A DNA stretch of 64,000 nt from Colletes latitarsis (taxonomy: Eukaryota; Arthropoda; Insecta; Hymenoptera; Colletidae), in assembly GCF_051014445.1 (NCBI RefSeq), contig NC_135147.1, positions 23,199,979 through 23,263,978 of the forward strand, given 5' to 3'. The translations under genes were made by a program, and so were the position numbers. The notes beneath the pieces were generated by a model. The model saw only the letters and a program-made list of their open reading frames with translations, made no database searches and was not told the DNA's origin. Within the stretch, counting starts at the first letter, position 1, and each line of letters starts with the position of its first letter. Positions 25,358-37,900 of this stretch are shown piece after piece.

Positions 25358-25875
25358 ACAGAGTGTTCGGCCACCCCTGGGAAAAATTTTAATAAAGGAT
25401 TCTAGAGGCCAAAATAAGATGAACATCAAGAATACCAATTTGTTGATGGAGGCTTCGTTAAAAAGTTATTAATAATTAAATTCAAAAATTTCAAATCGTT
25501 CTGGAAAAATTATTTTCGATTGTGGGGGTCAATTACAATCATTTTTGGTGAATACACATACTTCCGAAATCCTACCCACTTTCTAGAAAAAAATTCGAGA
25601 AGGTGTGAAATTTTTCGATAAAATTGAAATTTTCAAATCGTTCTGGAAAAATTATTTTCGGTTGCGGGGGTCAATTATAATCATTTTTGGCGAATAGACA
25701 TACTCCCGAAATCTTACCCAGTTTCGAGAAAAAAATTCAGTATTGGCGGAACTTTAAACATTAATAACTTCTTAACGAAGCTACCATCAACAAATTGGTA
25801 TTCTTGATTTTCGTCTTATTTTGGCCTCTAGAATCCCCTATTAAAATTTTTCCCAAGGGTGGCCGAACACCCTGT
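25358..25875. mobile_element. Complete non-autonomous element with long terminal inverted repeats (family A, copy 2)
   Basis: The two ends are inverted copies of each other over more than 100 bp. Each end reads inward from ACAGRGTGTTCGGCC through a conserved block containing AAAATTTTAAT and CAAGAATACCAATTTGTTGA. The interior carries two direct copies of a further block (roughly 25490-25600 and 25630-25735) and no coding capacity. The right flank is TATA, as in every other copy in the window, so TATA may be the target or part of the terminus. The element is a MITE of unassigned superfamily; its transposase source is unknown. Confidence 0.85.
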
Positions 25876-27177
25876 ATATAGAGCGACTCGGACAACGTGT
25901 ATTCGATTCCAACTGTCTACGAACGTCTATTTTATTCAACGAGAGCCTATATTTGCACCATTTCAATATTTTAATTAAACAATACGGTACCTCAGCGCAG
26001 CTAGGCAGAGATAAAACTTTGTATTTTCATTTAAAAGTCAGCCTATTTTCATCGAGAAAAGAATTTCGTACGAGCGTCGTGGGCGCTTATCGCGAATTTC
26101 CCAGCGACAGATCGGTGGTAAATCATCGCAGGTGTCTCTGCTGTTCGACAGGATCTCCCGAATTAGCCCCGATGATGCCAGAGATCGGGAACATCGGTCG
26201 CAGGACGGTAACGCGTAGGAACGATGGAAGAAAAAGTGCGCTTAAGAGGCGACACTCGGTGTTTACACCCGAGAAACGAGCCCCCATAAAGTTTATCGTC
26301 GTGACAGGGACGCGGATAGGCGAGGGACGGAGGGAGGACTCTCTCTTTCGCTCGGAGGATTGTCAAAATAGCCGATCTTTATGTCGTTTTTATAGCCGCT
26401 CGCTAGCGGTCGTTACGAACGTGAAATCCAAGCTCTTCCGGGGACGAGGCTTCTCCGTTCTTTCGTCTTAACGGGGACTTTTTCGAAAAAATCGAGTGAA
26501 CCGCCGACGAGGACCTTCGCGAGGGCCTGTCTCTCGGCTAGACGAGGATCGGGGAGGGGCGGGGTGGTGGTCCTGGAACACATGGCGCGCAAACGACCGT
26601 CCGGAGAAAGACTTTTACCCCATGGGGGGCCCACGTGGCTTTTCAACGGCGTGTGCACCGTCCCACGGAGCCGTCCGCAAGGGTGTTCGGTTACGGGTCC
26701 TCTGGGAGAAACCTGGAAATTATTCTGGGGTCCCTCCTGGAACAATATACAGAAATTTCGGGAAGCGCGGGTAATTAAAGGCGGCTGGCGAAACGGGACT
26801 CTCGACGCATCGAGCAAACTCTGGGAACGTTATTGTCAGGATTTATCAGTTTGTGCAGAGAAAGGTCCTGACTGTGGGAGGCGAACGGGAGAATCGTTCT
26901 ATATAGTTTAAAAATTATTATATAAATGGATATTTAAGTTCCTAACATTATACAGTTAGCTACGTTTCCTATTTGTACACCGATATTAGTCAAAACAGAA
27001 GCATAGAGGGCTGCAACCCTAGTCTTATTTGATCCTACCACCAAGAAATTCAAATGCTTTATCGAGTTTAATACTTTAGAAAAGCTAACAGTGGTCTCAT
27101 TCGAGTGTACGTTGTCCCAAAAAGTTTACTGTATCTTTCTTAGGAAGATTCGTAGAAAGAATCGGAGAAGAGATAGT
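25876..27177. other. Intron without recognisable gene
   Basis: The GC-rich part at 26.4-26.9 kb carries overlapping frames on both strands (115, 92 and 134 codons) with no family resemblance. Confidence 0.45.
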
Positions 27178-27270
27178 ACTGTATGCACGAGAGAAGGTGG
27201 CAAGCGATGTACTCCTCTGTCCTCTGTAATGTCCCGCTTGCCAACTTCTCGCGGACGTGCAATACAAAGT
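27178..27270. ncRNA. Compact hairpin, possible miRNA-like precursor
   Basis: The 22-nt arm at 27185-27206 pairs with 27235-27260, with perfect pairing at the GGCAAGCG end and at GCACG and an offset of a few unpaired bases. The loop is 29 nt. Pairing continues less perfectly outward to about 27178 and 27270. Size and shape resemble an animal pre-miRNA on either strand, but I do not recognise a known mature sequence. It could equally be a tiny inverted-repeat element. Confidence 0.35.
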
Positions 27271-30200
27271 TTCTCAGTGACTAAATGTATTACTTATTTG
27301 CAAAAGATTCTGTCAAAAGTCAGCAAATATCCAACAGAGTAAATCAGGCCTGGTAAACAATAATTTAGCTCTCGTCAGCTGTGAAATCAGTCGATTTCGA
27401 GTCCCGAAACGTCGTCGACTGTTGCAGGACTCGACGTCAAGAAAAACATGGCTGTTTGCGTGTCCCTCGGACACGGTTCCTCTCGACCTTTCCTCAAACG
27501 AATGCGGATGTTGGTTCGTGCCTCGGGTTATAAGGCGCGTGGCCAACCTGCAATTATAACCCGCGGCTCCTTTCAGCCGGCCGCAGACTGGACCATAAAA
27601 AATCCTGTCTGCGGCGAGCGCTATTGGAGGGTTCCCCCGGAAACGTTCTAATTTCCGACAAACGACGCACAATGCCACTTTTTCCCGCGATCCTTCCGCG
27701 CAGGCAACGTCGCCTCGTTGTGCTGGTTTTTGTCGCCGTCCGTGGACGACCTACCTGTTATTATCGCGTGACGGTCCATCGGCGAGAACATAAAGCTGTC
27801 GGGAGAACACCTTCTCTTTGGGAACGCGAAAAACACGGTCCGGACGAACCGTACCCCGACAGTTTTCTTCCCTACTGGCGATCGTCGCCATTGATATTAA
27901 TTCTCCGAGTCTCGACAACGCCAGAAACTCTTAAAACGAAGAAAAAGTTCTTTCAAACAAAGTGTCGCGATAATATTGAGCCTGATGAGAACCTGTAAAG
28001 AGTCGAAAGGCTACGTTGCACCCTTCTGCCTTCTATACTTTGCATGTGGACTTCAGACTTGGCTGCAAACACGGTAAAACTCGATTGATACAAAGCCTCA
28101 GAGTCTGGGCTTTCCATTAGTACTAGTATCCTAATAGCCATGACGATGTTGACTCTTGACAAATGATATAGTTACAAGATTTAACATGAAATAATAATGT
28201 TTATACCAAGCGTTTGCAAGAATCATTCTTGCATTAATATGAGATTGATACTGGTACATTCGGTTAATTTTGGTTTCCGGGGACCATCGTTGTTGGAGTA
28301 TCCGCCATATTGAATGGAATATAGAGGAAAACGATAATACTTGACCCGAGCATTTCAGATATCCCGGTACAAGGTATTTCTAATATTCGCGTGCAGTGGT
28401 TGCCTGATAATGAGGCATTACTGTAATCTAGAACCGTTTCTGTATTTCGAAAACAAGAAGATTGCAATTCCCCGTTCTTCAAAACTTTTCGATACAACAT
28501 AAATTTCCAAACTGCCCCTCTATCGCAATTATGAGACTTCCAGTTTTCTTATTACTTATCGATCGAAATAAAGTTATTGTTTGAGTGTATATGCGAACCG
28601 GCCGGAAAATCGTGCGTTTTCGCGTATCACCGGCGACAAAAGGTTCCGGCGTTTAACAGCGTCGTGGCTTTTCGTTTATCGCGGTTCAGCTCGTAAAAGA
28701 CACGGTGTGACGTCAGATTCGATGATCGACGCATTTATCGGCGCGATAAAGGAAGCGTAACGTTTCTGCAAACACGTTTCGCGCGGAAACGTCGGTCGTT
28801 CGCGTCGAGATCAGGTGGACTCGAGCACGCAGTGCCCCGTCTTTTTCGTTCGCTGTGCAAACAGTAAACACAGAAGGTGGATAAGATCCCGAGGCATAGA
28901 AGCAGGTGTTTCGCTACGTACGACTCTACGTCCTGCGAAAATTATTCGTTTGGCCGACGATGTCGTTTCCCTTCATCGACGCGAGGCGCCATTTCCGGTG
29001 GACGTTTCTTTTTTCCTTCCTCGTTTCCGTCGTTCGCCGCCTCCTGTATGTGACTTTGCAAACACCATTTCCTGTCTCGCGCGGTTCCACCGGATTTTTT
29101 CCAACGCCTTACGCGACATTTCGTCCAGATTTCTCGACAAAGTACATCCCTTAAATTATTTTTACTACGATCGTACTCCGCTTCGCAATGAAATTGAAAC
29201 TCGAGATTAATTATTCTATAAATTTATCGCACTCGTATTCGTGGCTTTTCTGAGTTATCGTGGGAAATTTATTTCCTAAAAATAATAATAAAAATTGCAA
29301 AAAATTCGTTCAATCTCAAAACTACGGATGTCCTGCTTCATCACGAAGCTTTATATTCGATAAACTGTTTGCAAAGACCCTGGTTAAAATACTGGCACCT
29401 CAACGACGCTCCACGCCCCTAAAATTAATTACAAGTGGCCATCAAGGCTTTCGGGAGCGTCGAACAACGAGCAACCGTCGTCGTTAGCCACCGTCTCGCG
29501 TTGTTTCTTAAAGTCGCGGGGGATCGTTGTCACCCGGGGGATGAGATTCGCTCTTCGTTTGGCCGGGGAACGTCGAAAAAGGCGCCTCGACTGGTCCGTG
29601 CTCGGCGTATCTCGTCGTAAAGGCTGGCTCAATTACTTCGATGAATCTTCAATTAGAGGGATCGGGCTGAATTTTACGTTTATAACCGGAGCCCGTGGCA
29701 ACGGGGTTTACTGCTGAATAATAAAGATCCCGATATCTGCGCGGGCGGCGGAAATTCGAGAACTGGCCAGCGAATTGCTCGTTAACGTAACTTAACCTAA
29801 CCGATTCGCGATCGACGTCTCTTTTCCATTTTTTTCCTCGACCAAAGCTCGCGGTGTATCTTAACGATGCAATTATGCATTCTACCAGGACCCGACTCCC
29901 ATTAGGAAGGCTATTATTTAGGTAATTATTCGAATCCTTTCTCGGACGAAATTTTCAAGGAACACGAACGCGAATCGTTGTTTATTCTCGATTGAACATA
30001 AAATTCTAGGGGCAGCGCGATATTTTTAAATAGTTCAAGTTTTTCAGAAAGCGGAATCCAATTTTTGTATCGCTTCTTTCAAAGTATCGTGGCGTTAGAA
30101 AGTTTTTGTACATTGCTATCGAACAAAAAGGGTCTTCTTTCGAGAAATGAATTAAAATTTAAACCCCCCTAATCACGTTAGATTTTTTCACGGATCCTCT

Positions 30201-32009
30201 ATGTTGTTTATTTATTTGTTTCGTTCCTCGTCATCGCCTGGACAGTCCCGGGCGATCGAGATCCCCCGGCCATATTTGTGTCTCCGGCTCGTTAAGCCCC
30301 GACGAGGGGCAGCGGAAGGAAAAGGAGGATCGTGGTCGTGGCTACAGCGCCGTTAATCGGGAATTAATTAAAGTTTATGTTGCGTTGTAAACGTTTATAA
30401 CTTTGGGGGAGGGGACAGGTGTTTTATTCCCGTCGACAGGCACGTGCCAGAGTCCAAAGAGACTCGTTTATTGCTCGCACCGCTCGGCCCCTCGTCTCTC
30501 TCGGCTGTTCAGCCGTGGACCAACACCACGAGGACGCGAGTACTATAGCCGAACAAGTTTAATAAGATCCTCGAGCTAGTGGCTCGAACGTGGAAAAGCC
30601 ACACTGGGATAATATCGGACTTAGATTATCGTTTGGACCTACAACTCGGTCAAAAACTGTCGTTTCATATAGTTTGTAAGAAAAAGGACTACGAAAGTGT
30701 AATGGGAATTTTATTTAGTTCTGGAGTCTTATTTAACTTGTTCATTCTTCGCGACACGAAAATTTTAGCGCGAACAAGACCCAAGTATCTTGCAAACCTC
30801 AACAATCTGCTGCGTTAGGGATACATGCAACCGGAACCACATCCATCATTGTGTCTTCTGTGATAAACCAACCTCAAATTTCAACTACTCCCATTCGCCT
30901 TAACGCTTTTACTCGGTATTTTACTCGTTGAAAATAATTTTCAGATACAAGTTTTACTAGTTTCGAGAACAAAGTCTAGGTTTGATGAAATTTGGGGTTG
31001 TCGATTCGATCGGAAGAAAGGAACCCCATCCTGTGTTTAATTGGTCGAGGTATGCGTTGAAATATTTAGAAAAATGAAGCGTGCTCGGACGCAACAGGTT
31101 GCAGCCGATATCGTTCCGGCCGACTCGCGGTTAAATTTATAAAGGGAAACCGCTTTGTCGATTTGGAAGGCGCAATGATCCCGCGCTCCGTTTACGGCCG
31201 CGATTAAATCCAGATCGCGGCGGAAACGACTCCTCGTCGTTTTCGACGCCCCGACGCATCGTCGATCCGCCTGTCGCGACGCCGCATTTACGTGGGCCAG
31301 AATAACTCCCAAATTGGCCTCGCGATTACTTTCGCCGTTTCACGACTATTACCGAATATTTTAACCCGAACTTTTTCGGAGATTCATCGATCCAGACATT
31401 TTGATGCAAACGAATCACAGAAAACATATAGTTTAACGAATTCTAAAAAAAGAAACGTGGTCAAACTTTCTCAAACTCGCACCCTTGGGGACGAAGTCTT
31501 TAAAGGACACTCTTATTCCGTATTTTTAGTTCAATCGAGTGTGTTCATTCCAGACACTGAAACTGACCCAATACCACGCTGTATCCACCAAAATAACAAT
31601 CTCGAACTCCGCATCGTGTTTCCATGGGATTAACATTTCACTTAAACTTCCAGCCGGAGCAGGGAGTCTCTTGTCGAGTCAAATTGACATAATCTAGAAA
31701 CCGTGTTTGTCCAACGAAATCTCGATTACCGTCTCCGCGTAGCGCGTTCAGGTAGCGATCCGCGGGTCTCCAGGGATTTTCAGAGAGGAAACAGCGTCGT
31801 CTGAACGGTGTTTATTGGTACCCCGGTATTTCCAGCGTGGAAAAAGAAGAAGAGAAGACGAAACGTTGCCACCGACTGTGTATCTTTGGATTATAAGCTG
31901 TTGCAACCGGTATTTACGGTGAGGATATCAGCCGCTCTGATAAGAGATTGCGCAAGTTTAGCGCGGTAGTCTCGGCTAATCCAACGTATGCAAACGACCC
32001 ACGTGGCTT
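27271..32009. other. Intron without recognisable gene
   Basis: Mixed GC; frames up to 131 codons with no recognisable domain. Nothing beyond simple AT-rich and CpG-rich patches was noticed. Confidence 0.45.
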
Positions 32010-32260
32010 CAGCTAGGATTTCGCGCGTGTCGAACCTTCGAGAACCACATACCTAACGATTTTTCATCGAATACATCCGTTTGAACTGTTGTACAATGCA
32101 AGACCGTGTTTGAGAAGGTTTGATCGTTAAGAGTTAACCTTTCCACGCGTTACTTTGTAACATCCAGCTACGATTTCGCGTGTGTCGAATCATCGAAAAT
32201 CACATAGCTAACGATTTTTCATAGAATAGACCTTTCCATGCGTTACTTTGGATACATGGA
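32010..32260. repeat. Interleaved local duplications
   Basis: 32010-32072 and 32165-32228 share CAGCTA-GATTTCGCG-GTGTCGAA through CTAACGATTTTTCAT, an offset of 155 bp. ACCTTTCCAYGCGTTACTTTG at about 32137 recurs at about 32230, an offset of 93 bp. The different offsets imply more than one duplication step or an internal deletion. Confidence 0.7.
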
Positions 32261-32751
32261 CAAACAACGTCACAACGTCAAGTCCAGTCGCACCTTCTGG
32301 ATTAAATCACTCTTATCTGGCGTAAAGGAGTTCGGGATGCGGATCTCAGTGGGGGTCTCATTAGATAAACGAGAGGATCCGAGCAGGGGCCACTTATCTC
32401 CCGGAATTTAATATTTTATTGAGTGTACCTACGTGCAGTATCATAATTCAATATTAGCCGGGGACGTTTATGGTCGCGTCGTAACATAGTCTCGAGTGCT
32501 GCTCCGGTCTGGCCGACTACCGTCGTCCCGTGTTTGAGTTACGTTGCCCACCTTGATCGGTAAGTGCCACGGGAATTATTAATTCACGATAACCAGAACG
32601 ACTCGCTCCATCGCGGAATTCGCTGCAGCTTTCGTTGCAACAACAAGAGAAACATTTGTCGTCTCGGAGATTTTTATTTTTAATCCCAGGAGATTCGAAG
32701 CTAGAGTTACGAGCCAACGATTTGCAATTCGATAGACTCGTCTGGCAGCTA

Positions 32752-33014
32752 TCTTGGACTATTTTCTGTTGGTGCTTTATGGTAGGATAAGAGTCTGTTT
32801 GCTGCTCGATACCGCGGTAAATGGAGCAATATTTGACCGTTCAGGGTCATCGAAGATCTCTCCCCACTATGCAGATCCATCGGTTAAACTTTATTTTTCA
32901 TCTTTTTTAAGATTCTGTGGTGTGATAAGCTCATTAGCAAAATGTTTTCTGTCAGACATTTCAAGTTAAATTAAAAGCAGACGTTGTATCGTTCTGACAG
33001 AAAATAGTCCAAGA
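32752..33014. repeat. Inverted repeat with 18-bp perfect arms
   Basis: TCTTGGACTATTTTCTGT at 32752-32769 has its exact reverse complement at 32997-33014, giving a 263-bp unit. A shorter copy of the inner half (TTTTCTGTCAGA, 32945-32956) also pairs with 32993-33004. No clear target-site duplication is visible. The unit may be a degraded MITE or a hairpin-forming segment. Confidence 0.7.
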
Positions 33015-33401
33015 CGATATCGAAAACTAGAAAGTCGTGGAGTATGGTGGGGGAGTTCGGTGACCTTGAGCAGCCACATATTGGCGCGCGTACTCACTAC
33101 CGCCTGGAGGCAGGCATGAGGTGGCGTATTTCTCGTGGTTTTCTGGGCGTCAGTCGATCGAAAACGGTGGATCGAACGGGAAAAGTCGGCAGATAGGAGC
33201 GTGAACGATGGCGCGCGGGGTCGTGTAGAAAATAAAGTATCGGGAGGGAACGGGTTGGCGAAGTCGCGGGAGCGTAACTGGTATTCTCGGTTAAGTGGGA
33301 ATGGGCGACGGTTCGTTAGGCAGAGCAGTTTTTCAGGGCTCGGCCGGAGAAGTTTTTCGAGGCAGCTGCAGCCCGCGAGAAGGGGCGCCTCCTGCACGCC
33401 A

Positions 33402-33468
33402 GTCCTCCGCGTCGTCTCTTCCTCTCGTTCTCTCTCTCCCTCCGTCTTCTTTCCCTTTTCTCCTCCGT
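33402..33468 (+). repeat. Pyrimidine tract
   Basis: About 65 bases of C and T with only a few purines, in a GC-rich patch. It could be a GAGA-type tract on the minus strand or a triplex-prone sequence. It is not next to a recognisable acceptor exon. Confidence 0.5.
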
Positions 33469-34900
33469 CGAGAGGGTCGACATATGGACGCACACGAAGG
33501 ACGCCTCCTCCGTTGCACGCGAAAAAGGCCTCGGGAGTCGTCTTCGAGATTCGCTTCCCTCGTTAAACCGACCAGAGACTTTGCATACCGCACATCGAGC
33601 CATCTTCTCTTTTTCTGCGGTTTCTTCGTCGCGAGCGTTACTCGCCGCCGTACCCCTCCTCCGTGATGACTTTTCTTCTCCTCGTGGTATGTCGCGGATA
33701 ACGAGAATCGAGGACGAACCTCTTCCGACGCGGTGCTAGCTCCTTGGGGCCCCTTTCGACCGGAGAATTCTTCGTTTCTCCAATGGACAACTAAAATAGT
33801 CTTCCGATTTTGTCCGATTCCTGATGTATAGGATTTTTGTTATTTAGTAAAATGTGATATTAGGGCGTTTTCGAACGAAGGAAACGAGAGTCTGTTCAGG
33901 TCGGTACGAATTCATTGGATCGAGGATAGGATTTCAGGAGAGTTTTAACACTTTCATTAGGGATACGCGATATTAGCATTTATAATAAATTAGATGCGTA
34001 AGAAACAGGTTTGCAGCGATTAAAATTGTATCTGGGCTACTGACAGGCCATTTAGTAATTACAGCAATTTTCATAAATCATAGCTAACGAAGCCTGCAGT
34101 CTATAAACTATAATTCAAATGACCCGTGGGAGACATATTGGAAAAATATTCATACGGGTGTTCTAATAGTTTATACGTATTCAAGAAGCATTAGCACGCT
34201 TTTAAGACATCACGGAAAACAAACTTCCTCCAGCCATCGATCTCAATTAGCGTCCCATTATGCGTAGCTGTTACATTCGTTGCAACCAATTTCCCTGTAT
34301 CATAGCCGCTTCTGAAACTTCTTTCAACCGCGAGATGAAGTTATCAAGCACCCGGAGTCGCGACAATATAACATTTCTGCCACTTCAAAATATTTTTTCC
34401 ATCAATTTACTCCGTCAAAAAATTTTAATACGAATTTCAATCTCAGTAGTCACAACTCGTACTTTAACCCACGCGATTATTTTCCAAAATCGGTGGATAT
34501 TTTTCATAATAAATCAATTTTAGAGGAGGAGAATAACGAGTGGTTGTCGTTCATCGAATTAAACTTTATCGAATTTCTGTTCGTTGGTCTTATTTTGAAT
34601 TCAAGCGAAATTTCGCGAATTTCTTGGTTCGCGGCGGTTTTGGAGTTGGTCGAGTCCTCGTCGCACGTGCAAGCGACACGCGCGCGATGGCGCGTTAAAG
34701 CGGATAGAAACGCTGGCTGCTCACGTGTGAGCCTCGCCACCCGCCCGCACACGTCACATTAGGCTCATTTTCCACACGCGGTTTTACACGCGCGGCAATT
34801 ACAATAATAACAGGCCTCCGCGGCTCGTTCCGCGAGCGCGCGACCAGCGCCCACTTACGCCTGGGTTTCGCTCGTTTCGCGAAATTGATTTAACATATTC

Positions 34901-34918
34901 ATTAGCCTATGCAAATCA
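34901..34918 (+). promoter_or_regulatory. Octamer motif next to a homeodomain core
   Basis: ATTA at 34901-34904 is followed four bases later by a perfect ATGCAAAT octamer (34909-34916), the classical POU-domain site. One 8-mer is expected about twice by chance in 64 kb on both strands, so this is only suggestive. Confidence 0.25.
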
Positions 34919-37900
34919 CCGACGCGTTACGCTATGTCTCAAGAAAGTCCTTTGATTTCTGCTCGGCGACGCTTCCTCCTCTTTTTACTTCCTACTTTGC
35001 GCAGGAGTTATGGTCCTCCTCCGGTGTGCGTGATCCTCGATCCGTTAACAAGGGAAGAACAGGTAAATCGTCGTTTCTACACATCTCTGTCCCTTCGAAT
35101 GGTTTTTCTACCCTTCGACACACGTCATTAACCGATACAAAACGACTCTTTATTCGGTTTACGACCAGCCAATTTATTTTACGAAACGCTGCTTAATCTC
35201 GGTTATTTTATATTTATATAAAATTATATAAAATCGAGTAAAGAGTAGACGAATTTTTATTTTTATAGTTGGAGTCTCTATATAGAAATTATTAAGTACA
35301 TCCATTTTGTCCAAGGATGGATTTTTCTATGAATCGGTGCAACGAGAAACAACGAAGTCGCTTCGTAATAGTTAAAAACACGAATCGAATTATTTTTTGT
35401 TGTTATTTTTTGAGGGAAAGTAGTTCTGACTGACTTTGGAGCGCCAAATCGTCGGGTTTGCGAAAGAAACGAATTGCGTGATTCGGTCGGATCGATGGAA
35501 CGCGGTTTAATCCAACGATGGCCGCTCGTTTGCTAGCGAGCATTTATTAAATTGCGCCTAGCGAGAGAGGGAATCGTAAACGATTCTTCGTGGCGGTTTA
35601 CGAGACTTTCTAAGAAAAGGTATGGGGCATTAGAAACCGTCTGGCCGAGTTTACGAGCCCTTTACGAACGATCCACGTTGCGAAATAAGAGATCGTTCGC
35701 TTGCTCGTCCGATCCTCCACGGAGAGTAAATAGTTTGCAATGCGACCGCGATTATTACTGTCCCGGGCGCGTCCACCGTGACTATCGAATACGTTTTTCT
35801 CGATACTCTTATTACGGTAGCATTAACCACGATCCACGACACGATAGAGCCCCAGTGAAGAATTAATCGACTCGTCTGCGGAGAAAACAAGAGCTGAAAG
35901 TAAGCTTCGTTTACGAGTTATACCGTTTGAGAAACAACCACCTTCGGGGCGTTTATAGCCACGAGATTTCGACGTAAATACGATTAGAATCACTATTTCG
36001 ATGTTGTTACATCGGGGAAATAATAATACATATTTATAAGTTTCGATAAAAGCAGCGAGAAGTCGAGTTCTATTTTAAATTATACACCTTCGTGAGTTAT
36101 TTACGTCGTTTCTAGACACACAGATTTTCGGATCGTACGTGGTTAAAGGTCAGCATTTCAAAGTCCTCTTATCGCGGAGTTATAGATCTCGATAAAAGGA
36201 GCAAACAAATTTCACATAAATTTCTTCTGATATGAATAATTACATGTAAAAGTGCGATTCTTGTACACGATATAGTAGCTGCGCTGGTCACTGTAGAATT
36301 GCTTGCTTGGCTATGAGTATTCATTTTTAGGAAATGTTCTTCCGTATAAAAATTCTTTTTTCGATATAAGTATACAGAACCTTTGTGCTGTTTAATTCGA
36401 ACAATTTACAAAAGTGCAGAGTATTAAACTGAACCAGAAGAAGATTCTAGATAGAAATAAAATCTATTACCCTGTGTGAAAAAAATCGTATAATATTTTG
36501 TTTCGTTATGTTTCATTAGCATTCGCTGGACGGTGTATTCAACTCGAAGCCGAGATATAACCCAATCACCTCACGACTCGAACGACGCAAATAAAAGATT
36601 AAATTAATTCTGCTACTTTGCTCGATACACCCGAATAATATACGAATCACCGTGTTATCTCGTGCACCGACACGAGCAAAAAGCGGACAAAATCACTTTG
36701 CTTAACAACTTGAAAACCCAAGCGATGCGCGCACCTAAAAGGTGTGTTTCTCGAACGGGATCAACGAGACCTGCAATTTCATGGACTCGTTAAAAAAAAA
36801 GAAAGAACGAAGGAAAAACAGTTGTGTCTCTGTTTTCGGGTAACTCGAACGCGTTGCCTTAGAATAGGCACGAGCGGGCCAGAGGCTCGATGCACGTGTC
36901 GAAACCATTACGTCGGCCGAGCGCGTCATTATATCGTCATTAAACGCCGTGGTTCTCGTGATGCATCTTTTCGGGTAACGACTTGGCTCGTTCCTGGCCG
37001 AAGGGAAAACTCCGTTCACGAAAGTCGTGCGCCGCTCGCGAATCCGTCGGAGTCGATTGAGGTTAATGTAGCGACTGAGGGAAACGGTGCTCGAATTAGC
37101 GGATTTCGTGGGTGGCTCCGGGAGTTTGAAAATAAACGACACGAGTCGGTTTCTCGTTCGCTGCGGGAGTTCCTCGTCGCTTCTCACGGCCTTAATTTTT
37201 ACCGCGATTCTAATATTACCCGGATAACCGATAGAACTTTGCCCCCGTCGATGCTTCCCACGGGCAACAGTGTCGCCAAACGCTTCGTCAAACTTTTTAT
37301 CGCGAAACAAACGCTATGGCGTTCGCTAATATTTGCGGAGTCAAGCGATTCCTGGAAAGAAGAAAAATAAAATTGGTATATTTGTTAGTTTGTTAATTCG
37401 TATAAAATCGTGTAATTTGCGAAGAAAAATTATATTCTTGGAGTTTTTAGTGCATTCGAACATTATCGAGGGAATACTGTGTACTGTTCGCGTTCTCCAG
37501 CCCCAGAAATAATCCATGCACCAAATTCCACTTTATTTAGCGAATGAATAAAGAAAGTATGGAGAAGCAGCGAGCATAGGGGCACGAGACGCGTTTGGCG
37601 TTGGACGTTTGGGGCACGTCGCGATACGTGGGCGGTCACGAAGGAACGTTAGTATCCTCCGGGGAGATACGGCGGCGGTTCTCGAACTTCTTTGGACGCT
37701 TATCACCCGTATTCCCGTGTCTCGTTTTTTTCCCCCCTTTAATGCCGCCATCGGGACCAAGGTAACCGGCGGAGGACACGGGGGGTACGAAGGGGGCAAC
37801 ATTAACGCGCCGAAACGTATCTTCGAAGCGCGATTCGCGCGAGAGGAGGTCCCCCGGAGCCCTTTCCGCCGCGGTATTCCACAATTTTTGGCCAAATGGC

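Noticed and set aside
36735..37370. Overlapping 208-codon (+) and 191-codon (-) frames
   Set aside because: Two long antisense frames in GC-rich DNA are a typical chance outcome. Neither resembles a known family.
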